DNA of 6,378 nucleotides, from positions 1-6,378 of the forward strand of contig JAFSXO010000254.1 of assembly GCA_017444045.1 (NCBI GenBank), given 5' to 3'. This document shows, in pieces, positions 1 to 6,273 of this stretch. The translations under genes were made by a program, and so were the position numbers. This DNA is from a bacterium (GTDB lineage: Bacteria; Vulcanimicrobiota; Xenobia; Xenobiales; Xenobiaceae). The notes under the pieces were generated by a model. The model was not told the origin of the DNA. It made no database searches and saw only the letters and a list, made by a program, of their open reading frames with translations. The number at the start of each line of letters is the position of its first letter. The first letter of the stretch is position 1.

Positions 1-222
1 AGCAGGCTTTGCTGGCGCCGCGGGAGCCTTTACCGCGGGAGCCGCGGGCTTCTCAGCAGCAGGCGCGGCAGGCGCCGCGGGAGCCTTTACCGCGGGAGCC
101 GCGGGCTTCTCAGCAGCAGGCGCGGCAGGCGCCGCGGGAGCCTTCACCGCGGGAGCCGCGGGCTTCTCAGCAGCAGGCTTTGCAGGCGCGGCGGGAGCCT
201 TCACCGCAGGGGCGGCAGGCTT
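1..222 (-). repeat. 57-bp in-frame tandem repeat encoding a 19-residue Ala/Pro/Lys/Glu unit
   Basis: The plus-strand phrase GGCGCCGCGG starts at 14, 71 and 128, and a diverged copy starts at 185, giving an exact 57-bp period. About 3.9 units are visible, and the array continues past the left edge. On the coding (minus) strand each unit reads approximately KPAAPAVKAPAAPAAPAAE. Units differ by single bases (for example TTTACC against TTCACC) and by an AKP/AAP swap, so they look like recent slippage or recombination copies. The stretch is much more GC-rich than the rest of the window. Confidence 0.9.
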
Positions 223-1005
223 GCCGCTAGGAGCAGCGCCAGGCTTCCCCTGCCCAACAGCCTTGGGCAAGGCGGCAGTACCGCGACCATCAGCAGCGGC
301 CATCGGTTTAATATCCACACCCTTTTCCGAATTATAGGTGAACCTCTCTAAGCCATGGCTCTGAGGGTTAGGGCAAGAGATGGTATAGCCCTTTTCAGGC
401 TGCAGAGCGTACACATAATCCATGCCCATAGAAGGGCAGTTGAAGATGCGCGGCATATAGCGCGGTTTTAAAGCGTTAAGGTTGGGTGGAAACTGCCCTT
501 CGTGATCCTTGGCATACATCTCCGCCCGCGTAGCCAATATCTCGATGTTGTGCGTACACTCCAGGGTTAAACGCTCCACGCGGCGCTGATTGGCCGCAAT
601 GGACAGCCAGCCCCACTCAACAGGGGTAAGCGTAATAGCGTGCCCCCCATAGCTCATAGGATCGGGCAGCGAGAGGGTATAGGTCTGCCGGGAGTTGTCG
701 GTTTCATAAACAAAAGGCTTCTGCGTTACCGGATCGACAGGAATAACGACCTTCATAGACGGCTCGGTTACCATCCCATTAAAGCCCTGCTCTATAGCCT
801 CTAAGCTTACTGGGTAAACGCCAGATTCCATATAATAATACTCGATAAGGCTTTGCAGGTGCGACATCTGCCGCAAACCATCCTGCCAGTCCCCCTGAGC
901 CAAAGCGCATGGCGATGCTATCAGCAGAGTTAAGGCACTGCCGACCGTTATACCCGATAGGCAAAGCTTTCCAAACCAACGCCTGAAAATAAAACCGACC
1001 TTCAT
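1..1005 (-). CDS. Secreted protein with two pseudopilin-like modules and an Ala/Pro/Lys repeat tail (3' end outside window)
   Basis: The frame is open for 335 codons from the ATG at 1005 to the window edge, so the C-terminus is missing. Residues 1-36 form a Sec signal peptide: a basic start with R8 R9 K13, a hydrophobic core at about 14-30, and cleavage expected after ALA (34-36). It lacks a prepilin G/FTLIE site and a good lipobox. Two related modules follow, at about 46-125 and 150-226. Each has a helix, then a Y..E/DxGxYP/FPxxLxAL pattern, a CP or DPVT segment, a short Y-x-Y strand and a PxPxxxG end. This resembles the soluble part of GspG/pseudopilin proteins. C190 and C211 in module 2 could form a disulfide. 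From K262 the chain is a 19-residue Ala/Pro/Lys/Glu repeat, probably an extended spacer. GGGTGG lies 5 nt before the ATG as a weak ribosome site. The family assignment is inference and the function is unknown. Confidence 0.8.
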   Translation of the reverse strand, partial: MKVGFIFRRWFGKLCLSGITVGSALTLLIASPCALAQGDWQDGLRQMSHLQSLIEYYYMESGVYPVSLEAIEQGFNGMVTEPSMKVVIPVDPVTQKPFVYETDNSRQTYTLSLPDPMSYGGHAITLTPVEWGWLSIAANQRRVERLTLECTHNIEILATRAEMYAKDHEGQFPPNLNALKPRYMPRIFNCPSMGMDYVYALQPEKGYTISCPNPQSHGLERFTYNSEKGVDIKPMAAADGRGTAALPKAVGQGKPGAAPSGKPAAPAVKAPAAPAKPAAEKPAAPAVKAPAAPAAPAAEKPAAPAVKAPAAPAAPAAEKPAAPAVKAPAAPAKPA

Positions 1006-1063
1006 ATTCGCCACCCTCAATGCCATAAATATAATGACATCGCCAAAATTTAGGGAGATCATA

Positions 1064-1101
1064 ACGTTATCAGGCTGGCTAACAAGCTAACCTGATAACG
1101 T
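1064..1101 (-). terminator. Hairpin just after rpoD, possible terminator or mRNA 3' structure
   Basis: ACGTTATCAGG (1064-1074) pairs perfectly over 11 bp with CCTGATAACGT (1091-1101). After one mismatch, a further 5 pairs including one G-U close on an AACA loop (1081-1084). It begins 4 nt past the rpoD stop and precedes the next minus-strand gene. The RNA leaving the stem reads TATGATCTCC, so the U-tract of a classical intrinsic terminator is missing. It could be an atypical terminator, a structure protecting the 3' end, or a protein-binding site. Confidence 0.45.
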
Positions 1102-1105
1102 CCTA

Positions 1106-3217
1106 TTATTGGCCATTGAGATGCTGCTTTAAATCCTGGAAAAATTCCTCTTTGCGCAGTTTATGGGCAGCCTTGCTCTCTATCTGGCGAATGCGCTCAC
1201 GCGTGACGTGAAACTCCCGCCCGACCTCCTCCAGGGTACGGGGATGGCCATCGATCAGACCGCAGCGCAGCTCCAGCACACGGCGCTCCCGCTGGGTTAG
1301 CTTATCGCCCAGAAGTTTATCTATGCGATCCAGCAAAAGCTTATTGGACGCAGCCTCAGCCGGGGACAGAGCCTGCTCGTCTTCGACAAAATCGCTGAGA
1401 TGCGAATCCTCTTCCTCGCCAACAGGAGATTCTAGAGACACAGGCTCGTGGGAAATCTTCTGAATAGTGAGGACCTTATTCACATTCTGCTTAATGCGGC
1501 GAGCATACTCGTCTTCGACGATTTTGCTGTCTATTTTAAGCTCTTTTCCAAGCGTTTGGCTTAGCGTCAGGCGCACCTCTTCCTTGTCCAGAGGATACAT
1601 GCGCATGGTTATTTCCTCAGGCGTCGGATCGCGCCCCAGATCCTGAAGAAGCTGGCGGGTAATCTTGGTCAGTCGGTTAATCGTCTCCACCATATGCACA
1701 GGAATGCGGATCGTGCGCGCCTGATCGGCCAAAGCCCTCGTTATGGCCTGACGAATCCACCACGTAGCATAGGTGCTGAACTTAAAGCCTTTAGCAAAAT
1801 CATACTTTTCAACAGCCCTGATTAGCCCAAGATTGCCTTCCTGGATCAGATCGAGAAATAGCATGCCTCTGCTCATATACTTTTTGGCAATACTGACGAC
1901 CAAACGCAGATTATGCTCAGTCAGCTTGCGCTTAGCATCAGTCCCCTTGCTAACCAGCCGCTCAAGCTCTTTGAAATGGACTAAACCTGCATTAGCTTCG
2001 GCGTCCTGGCTAGAGCTGAGCTTAGCACAGTAGCTCTGGCGGGCACTCTTCCAATAATGCTCTAAAAAGGCTTTGCGATCCATTAAATCGCGGAAGTCCG
2101 GCAGCCATTTGCTGACATCTGGCTCATTCTGGAAAAAGCGCACAATCTCCGAGAAGCTGCGCTTACGCGAAGGACTGCCTTCATCGGTGGCCCGCTTTGT
2201 TCCGCTCTCATCGATATCAAAATCCAAGGAAATAAAATCGCCTATCTCTTCGGCGAAACGATCCTCGTTTGACAGAATATCCAAAAGAATATTGCGGAAG
2301 TCATCGATCTGCAGCATTTCGCCTAAGGCATCGACACCGCTGCGCATATCGCGAGCATACTCGACCTCCTTATCGTGGGACAGCAGGTCAAAGTCTCCGA
2401 TTTCCTTTAGATACAGACGCACAGGATCATCGGTAGCTCCGATATCGGGCACCTTAGAGGGAAGACTCTTGCGCGAGGTCTTTTTTCTTAGGCTGTCGCC
2501 GTTTTTAGCCTTGCGCGTCCGGACAGCGGCCGCCGAATAATCTACGGAATCGATTACGCCTTCAGCACCATATTCAGCGGCTTCATCAGCGTATTTAGAC
2601 GCTCTATACCCAGCCTGAGAGTCAAGCTCTTCCACATCATCGACACCGTCGCCTAGGATATCCCCTCCAACAATGTCGTCATCATCGGCATACCGTTCGC
2701 TGGATATGTCGGCATCTTCATCGTAAGAGGAATCGTCGTCGGCAGCGTAGACGATATCGTTATCTGCCCGGGGAACGCTCTCATATATGTCAGAGCCTAA
2801 CGCGTCTTCGCCGTCCAAGCCATCTATAAAATCATCATCGATGGCATCCATTTCTTCGCCCGACACAGACTCAGCGCCATCCAAATAGCCATCGTCATCA
2901 TTTGAGTCATCAGCCGAGTCGTACAAATCGTAATCTGCTTCCGGAGGCGCAGTCTTTAATTTGGTCGATTTAGCCGTTTTGGCCGATTTCGCCGCTTTGC
3001 CCGCATTTGTTTTGGCAGCAGAGCTTTTGCGCTTTTTCTTGCCAGATTTGGCAGAAGCAGCATCAGCAGAAGCCACAGATGAAGCCGCCTCGCCATCGAC
3101 GATCTCATCACCCATGCAAGTCGCGCCGGCATCACAGGCCAAACCAGACTCAAGCTCATTCTCGAGCTTAGCCCCACTAAACCCATCCTCTGGGACATGA
3201 GAACCACTGGCCACCAT
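1106..3217 (-). CDS. rpoD: RNA polymerase primary (group 1) sigma factor RpoD/SigA
   Basis: This is the housekeeping sigma subunit that directs RNA polymerase to -10/-35 promoters. Positions refer to the 703-residue form. A Lys/Ala/Ser tract (about 59-89) and a long Asp/Glu-rich stretch (about 95-200) stand where region 1.1 is expected. Region 1.2 is at about 261-294 (DDPVRLYLKEIG), a non-conserved insert at about 295-428, and region 2 at about 429-500. Region 2 contains TWWIRQAIT with W486/W487 and Q490/T493, the residues used for melting and -10 recognition. Region 3.0 is RTIRIPVHMVETIN (501-514). Region 4.2 is VTRERIRQIE, with R673, E674 and R677 for the -35 element. Region 3 carries about 35 extra residues (about 541-576). 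AAGGAGG lies 2 nt before the ATG at 3217. An in-frame TTG at 3238 adds 7 residues but would place that Shine-Dalgarno sequence inside the gene, so the ATG is preferred despite the tight spacing. The stop is TAA. Confidence 0.97.
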   Translation of the reverse strand: MVASGSHVPEDGFSGAKLENELESGLACDAGATCMGDEIVDGEAASSVASADAASAKSGKKKRKSSAAKTNAGKAAKSAKTAKSTKLKTAPPEADYDLYDSADDSNDDDGYLDGAESVSGEEMDAIDDDFIDGLDGEDALGSDIYESVPRADNDIVYAADDDSSYDEDADISSERYADDDDIVGGDILGDGVDDVEELDSQAGYRASKYADEAAEYGAEGVIDSVDYSAAAVRTRKAKNGDSLRKKTSRKSLPSKVPDIGATDDPVRLYLKEIGDFDLLSHDKEVEYARDMRSGVDALGEMLQIDDFRNILLDILSNEDRFAEEIGDFISLDFDIDESGTKRATDEGSPSRKRSFSEIVRFFQNEPDVSKWLPDFRDLMDRKAFLEHYWKSARQSYCAKLSSSQDAEANAGLVHFKELERLVSKGTDAKRKLTEHNLRLVVSIAKKYMSRGMLFLDLIQEGNLGLIRAVEKYDFAKGFKFSTYATWWIRQAITRALADQARTIRIPVHMVETINRLTKITRQLLQDLGRDPTPEEITMRMYPLDKEEVRLTLSQTLGKELKIDSKIVEDEYARRIKQNVNKVLTIQKISHEPVSLESPVGEEEDSHLSDFVEDEQALSPAEAASNKLLLDRIDKLLGDKLTQRERRVLELRCGLIDGHPRTLEEVGREFHVTRERIRQIESKAAHKLRKEEFFQDLKQHLNGQ

Positions 3218-3339
3218 TTCCTCCTTCAAAGCTACCAAACCCCACTAAAATGTTATAAAGCAGACTGACTACCTAATTTTATTAGCCCTGCCGAACAGCC
3301 TTAGCCTAACGGCAGCATTCTTCATTCATATAAACATAT

Positions 3340-3359
3340 AGATTATTTCTAAATAATCT
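3340..3359. promoter_or_regulatory. 20-bp AT-rich palindrome upstream of rpoD, possible operator
   Basis: AGATTATTTCTAAATAATCT has perfect 9-bp arms around a central CT. It lies in the 251-nt gap between dnaG and rpoD, about 120 nt before the rpoD start. TATAAT (plus strand, 3362-3367) sits immediately beside it, and the same bases give TATTAT on the minus strand (3368-3363). Dyad symmetry of this size next to a -10-like box is typical of a regulator site, but AT-rich palindromes also arise by chance. I found no convincing -35 box at 16-18 nt on the minus strand, so no rpoD promoter is assigned. Confidence 0.3.
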
Positions 3360-3468
3360 TGTATAATACTTATGAATGGTGTAAACTTATTCTTTTGCGA
3401 ATTAAGCACACACGATTATAAATTTCACCCTATTCTGATATCTACCTGCTTCATATTCAGATTAATAA

Positions 3469-5259
3469 TTATTTATTTTTGCTGTGAAAGTATCTCTTAA
3501 GATCGCAGTATTCCTTATAGCGCGGATCGCTTAGCTCCATCGTCCCCGCGTCAATAGCAGGCAGAACCTCCAGTCTAAGCGCATCTAACCGCTCGCGCCA
3601 ACGGCGATCCCGCACGACCATAGCCAGCTTGCGCGCATCGTCCTCGGTTGAAGCCAGACTGTTTCTGGTAAGCAGCTCTGCCAAACGCTTAAGCTGTTCG
3701 GCATCTGGCATTTCGGGGCAGAGATCCTGCAGCTTCACGGGCTCAGCGTCTCGAAGATTCTTGTCCAGCTTAAACAAAGCCTCAAAATACGGGACCAGCT
3801 CTTTATCCTCCAGCATATCTGGACTAATCAGCTCGCGCACCGCTTCTATCAAAGCGGGATTGTTCACGCAAAGCCTAAAGAGCTCTTCCTCATCGGAAAA
3901 ACGCCGCACCTTAATAGCTTTCCCCTGCCGCTGAGGGCTGCTTTGCCTATTATCCGCCGATCCACGCCGCGGATCTCGCAGCCAACGCAGATCCTGCCGT
4001 ATACGAGCATCAGGGACACCGCTGTAAAAGGACAGCCTGCGCAGGTACGCCTCCTGCCGGGCGGAATCGCTAACCTTGCTCAGCATCGGCAGTATTTTTT
4101 TATAAAAAACGCTCTTGCCTTCAGCGGTCGTGATATCGATTTCGTTAAGCAGCTTGCTCATGGCATACTCCACTACGCTCTGAGCCGTACTGAGGATCTC
4201 CTGCACCGCTTCAGCGCCCCGCTGAGCCAACGAATCCGGGTCGTCTCCCGGAGGAAGCGCAGCCGCCTGAACATTGATCCCAGCCGCTTCAAGAATTTCA
4301 TGTCCGCGCAGCGTAGCTTCCTGACCGGCAGCATCGGAATCGTACATAAGTACAGCATTGCTAGACAGCCGACTCAGCGCCTTCGCCTGCTCTGGTGTCA
4401 GCGCCGTACCGCAGGACGCCACCGCCGTAACCGCCCCCACCTGATGCAGGGAAATAACGTCGAAATAGCCCTCTACCAAAACGCAGACATCCTGCTTTTG
4501 TATCGCTTTTTTTGCCAAATGCAGCCCATACAGCGTATTCTTCTTAGAATACCAGGGGGTTTCTGCTGTATTTTTATACTTAGGCAAGGAATCGCCCAGA
4601 CTGCGCCCAGCAAAGGCCAGCACTCTGCCCTGAGCGTCGCAGATAGGAAATATCAAACGCCCGCGCATAAAATCGCTGACGCCGTAGTAGCTGTTTTCAG
4701 TTAGAAGCCCGCACTTTACCGCTTCCGCTACGGTAAACCCCGCCTTTCTCAGCGTATCTACAAAGCCACCTCCATGCTCAGGAGAACAGCCTAAACGAAA
4801 GGCAACCGCAGTCTCGCGCGAGATATTGCGTTCCTGCAGATATTCACGGCCTAGCTGTCCGGCGGGTTCCTCAAGCAGCACCCGCTGATAATAATCTGCG
4901 GCGCGATCCAAAAGGTTCAGTGCGCGCTGACGCTCTGATCTCTCCTGCAGGGCGGTTTCAGAGGTTTCAATATGAACCCCAGTTTCTTCAGCGAGTAAGC
5001 GTATAGCTTCGGAAAAGCCTACATTCTCTCTGCGCATAACGAATCCAATAATATCGCCGCCAGCCTGACAGCCAAAGCAAAACCAAAGCCCCCTGTCGGG
5101 ATCCACGCTAAAGGAAGGGGTCTTCTCATCATGGAACGGGCAGCACCCCCAATACTTACCTCCAGAACGGCGCAGCAGCACGTATCGTCCGATAAACTCC
5201 ACAGGGTTAAGGCGGCGCAGGATCTCATCTTTTGTACTTTGTGATATAAGGCCAGACAT
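3469..5259 (-). CDS. dnaG: DNA primase DnaG
   Basis: This is the replicative primase, which synthesises RNA primers at the fork and is recruited by the DnaB helicase. The 596-residue length is close to the family norm (581 in E. coli). In order: a CHC2 zinc ribbon (C40, H43, C61, C64, within CCPFHDEKTPSF and CFGC); the RNAP-like basic core with MRGRLIFPICD (198-208) and AFAGR (215-219); and the TOPRIM catalytic domain with E263 in VEGYFDV, D307/D309 in YDSDAAGQEA and D340/D342 in GDDPDS. A basic, Gln/Ser-rich linker (about 430-453) leads to a C-terminal helicase-binding region (about 455-596). All expected metal-binding and catalytic residues are present. The ATG at 5259 follows GAGG by 8 nt. 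A GTG at 5265 is also in frame but only 2 nt from that GAGG, so the ATG is preferred. rpoD follows on the same strand after 251 nt. Confidence 0.97.
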   Translation of the reverse strand: MSGLISQSTKDEILRRLNPVEFIGRYVLLRRSGGKYWGCCPFHDEKTPSFSVDPDRGLWFCFGCQAGGDIIGFVMRRENVGFSEAIRLLAEETGVHIETSETALQERSERQRALNLLDRAADYYQRVLLEEPAGQLGREYLQERNISRETAVAFRLGCSPEHGGGFVDTLRKAGFTVAEAVKCGLLTENSYYGVSDFMRGRLIFPICDAQGRVLAFAGRSLGDSLPKYKNTAETPWYSKKNTLYGLHLAKKAIQKQDVCVLVEGYFDVISLHQVGAVTAVASCGTALTPEQAKALSRLSSNAVLMYDSDAAGQEATLRGHEILEAAGINVQAAALPPGDDPDSLAQRGAEAVQEILSTAQSVVEYAMSKLLNEIDITTAEGKSVFYKKILPMLSKVSDSARQEAYLRRLSFYSGVPDARIRQDLRWLRDPRRGSADNRQSSPQRQGKAIKVRRFSDEEELFRLCVNNPALIEAVRELISPDMLEDKELVPYFEALFKLDKNLRDAEPVKLQDLCPEMPDAEQLKRLAELLTRNSLASTEDDARKLAMVVRDRRWRERLDALRLEVLPAIDAGTMELSDPRYKEYCDLKRYFHSKNK

Positions 5260-5292
5260 GAGCACTACCTCAGCGAAAGCAAACTAAACGCA

Positions 5293-5319
5293 AGTCTAAA
5301 CGGCATAAAGGATTGGCAA
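5293..5319 (-). promoter_or_regulatory. Candidate dnaG promoter
   Basis: On the minus strand, TTGCCA (5319-5314) is followed after 15 nt by TAGACT (5298-5293). These match 5 of 6 and 4 of 6 consensus bases. Transcription would begin near 5286, giving a leader of about 27 nt with GAGG before the dnaG ATG. The spacer is shorter than the usual 16-18 nt. The 84-nt gap between divergent genes must hold promoters for both, and this is the best match I found for dnaG. Confidence 0.28.
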
Positions 5320-5343
5320 AGCGAGTAAAGAAACTATTTAATT

Positions 5344-5844
5344 ATGGATAATAGTGCAAGATCTCAAAACAATTCATCAGAAGGACGCCTATACAAATCA
5401 TCTCTGCGCTACATGTGGCCGTTTGCCATAATGGGCTACGTAGCATCAGGATTTCTGATATACCAAGGATGCAAGGGTCTAAAGATGTATCCAGCAGAGA
5501 TAGGAGATCCATTCCGATACATTTCCGGATACGTACCTATATGCCTTGCAGCATTGGTAATACTATGTATAACTTGGCTGTTCTTTAAAAACTCAGGACG
5601 CCGAATTGGTCTCACCAAGAAATATTTTCTTTACCGCACCTTTAGAAACAGCAAAATGAAGAAAATTCCTTGGGACAGATTATCCATCAATGCTCCCGAC
5701 GAAAGCAAATCTGCCCTTTTCAGAACTGCCTACATTACCGACGGAACCACTTCGATGCTGATCGAAAGATGCTTCTTCCCTGAATTCGATGAGATGTGCG
5801 AGAACATCCAGGAGCTGACCAAGGCCGCACGCGGCAGAAACTAA
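5344..5844 (+). CDS. Small membrane protein, two transmembrane segments, possible PH-like C-terminal part
   Basis: This 166-residue protein is not one I recognise by name. A polar N-terminus (1-22) precedes two hydrophobic segments, at about 24-41 (MWPFAIMGYVASGFLIY) and 62-81 (GYVPICLAALVILCITWLFF). They are joined by a 20-residue loop and followed by a basic stretch (RRIGLTKK), so both ends are probably cytoplasmic. The soluble part (about 85-166) has strand-like runs, including KKYFLYRTFRNSKMKKIPWDRL. That layout of a Tyr-rich strand, a basic turn and I-x-W-x-x-L resembles bacterial PH-like (bPH) membrane proteins, but this is inference from pattern only. The gene is transcribed divergently from dnaG. 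There is no clear Shine-Dalgarno sequence before the ATG; the nearest purine run is AAAGAAAC. The stop is TAA. It is somewhat more AT-rich than dnaG and rpoD. Confidence 0.75.
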   Translation: MDNSARSQNNSSEGRLYKSSLRYMWPFAIMGYVASGFLIYQGCKGLKMYPAEIGDPFRYISGYVPICLAALVILCITWLFFKNSGRRIGLTKKYFLYRTFRNSKMKKIPWDRLSINAPDESKSALFRTAYITDGTTSMLIERCFFPEFDEMCENIQELTKAARGRN

Positions 5845-5861
5845 CCATCCATTCTGGCGCG
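5830..5861 (+). terminator. Possible 3' hairpin of the membrane-protein gene
   Basis: CGCGGCAGAA (5830-5839) pairs with TTCTGGCGCG (5852-5861) over 10 positions with one G-G mismatch and a 12-nt loop, overlapping the stop codon. A T-run (CCTTTTTATG, about 5879-5888) occurs only about 18 nt further on, so it is not a standard intrinsic terminator. The evidence is weak. Confidence 0.2.
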
Positions 5862-6069
5862 GCTTCTGTCCCTGGCCTCCTTTTTATGTCATTTAGTTAA
5901 TGCTTGGCGAACATATTCGCGCTTACATCAGCCTCCGTCCGCACTGGCGCCGTTTGTTTTGCTCAGATGTGGCCTGCTGTGAGCGGGTGCGCTTGATCGG
6001 CTCACCGAAATCGTGAATAATGCCAGAACAGGCTAAGCTGAATGGCATTGCCATTTTAAGGGAGTTAAA
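5845..6069. other. Gene-poor stretch, no supportable gene
   Basis: The longest frames here are short and lack both ribosome sites and recognisable motifs: about 38 codons from the ATG at 5900 on the plus strand and about 43 codons on the minus strand. A 6-bp inverted repeat (GTGAGC 5979-5984, GCTCAC 6000-6005) and the 15-bp palindrome at 6041-6055 are the only structures seen. Together with the interrupted frame that follows, the stretch looks like decaying sequence. Confidence 0.5.
6041..6055. promoter_or_regulatory. 15-bp palindrome upstream of the FeoA-like frame
   Basis: AATGGCATTGCCATT has perfect 7-bp arms around one central base. It ends 14 nt before the ATG of the FeoA-like frame and just before its ribosome site. 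A further AATGCCA at 6019-6025 is inverted relative to it. The position suits an operator, for example for a metal-responsive repressor, but no regulator is known from this window. Confidence 0.3.
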
Positions 6070-6273
6070 ATGCTGGCAGCTGGCAATCGCTATACGGTAG
6101 CTATCGCATAGAATAACGAAGACAACGAGACCGAGCTTTTATCAAGCATCGGGATTATCCCAGGGGCTACGATAGCCGCCCCGCCAAGCGCGTGGCATAC
6201 AGCGTACGATCAGTCCCGGATCATAGGCAAACAGTCTAATTACAGCCCATAGCAAAATACCATAGTCCCTTAG
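6070..6273 (+). pseudogene. FeoA-like ferrous iron transport protein, interrupted by in-frame TAG codons
   Basis: FeoA is a small SH3-like cytoplasmic partner of the FeoB Fe(II) transporter, usually 75-85 residues. AAGGGAG lies 6 nt before the ATG. The frame reads MLAAGNRYTVAIA, TAG (codon 14), NNEDNETELLSSIGIIPGATIAA and further residues up to NYSP, then TAG (codon 61), QNTIVP and TAG (codon 68). The conserved FeoA core (L/I)GIxPGxxI is present, preceded by L..G..Y.V..I at the right distance. The run from the core to the end is as long as in real FeoA, and GKQSNYSP-x-QNTIV resembles the usual C-terminal strand and helix. I favour a pseudogene broken by point mutation. Recoding of TAG is a weaker alternative. 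The match rests on a short motif read by eye. No feoB is present in the window. Confidence 0.45.

Noticed and set aside
9..230. Plus-strand Pro/Arg/Gln-rich repeat frame
   Set aside because: It is the antisense shadow of the 57-bp repeat array. The minus-strand frame continues into a signal-peptide-bearing protein, so that is the coding one.
1030..1035. Perfect TATAAT on the plus strand
   Set aside because: No -35 match at proper spacing and no plus-strand gene downstream. It lies in an AT-rich gap between minus-strand genes.
2073..2540. Plus-strand 155-codon Ser/Arg-rich frame
   Set aside because: Antisense to rpoD regions with strong protein-level conservation; no domain signature.
3434..3461. 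Hairpin after dnaG (TCTGATAT / ATATTCAGA) as a terminator
   Set aside because: It is an 8-bp AT-rich stem with a bulge and an 11-nt loop, and no T-run follows. Too weak to call.
3943..4704. Long plus-strand open frame of 253 codons
   Set aside because: It is wholly antisense to the dnaG catalytic and C-terminal coding sequence, with low-complexity translation and no family motif. It is a shadow of dnaG codon usage.
5313..5340. TTGGCA-16-TATTTA as promoter of the 5344 gene
   Set aside because: The -10 match is poor, and the start of transcription would fall at or just inside the ATG.
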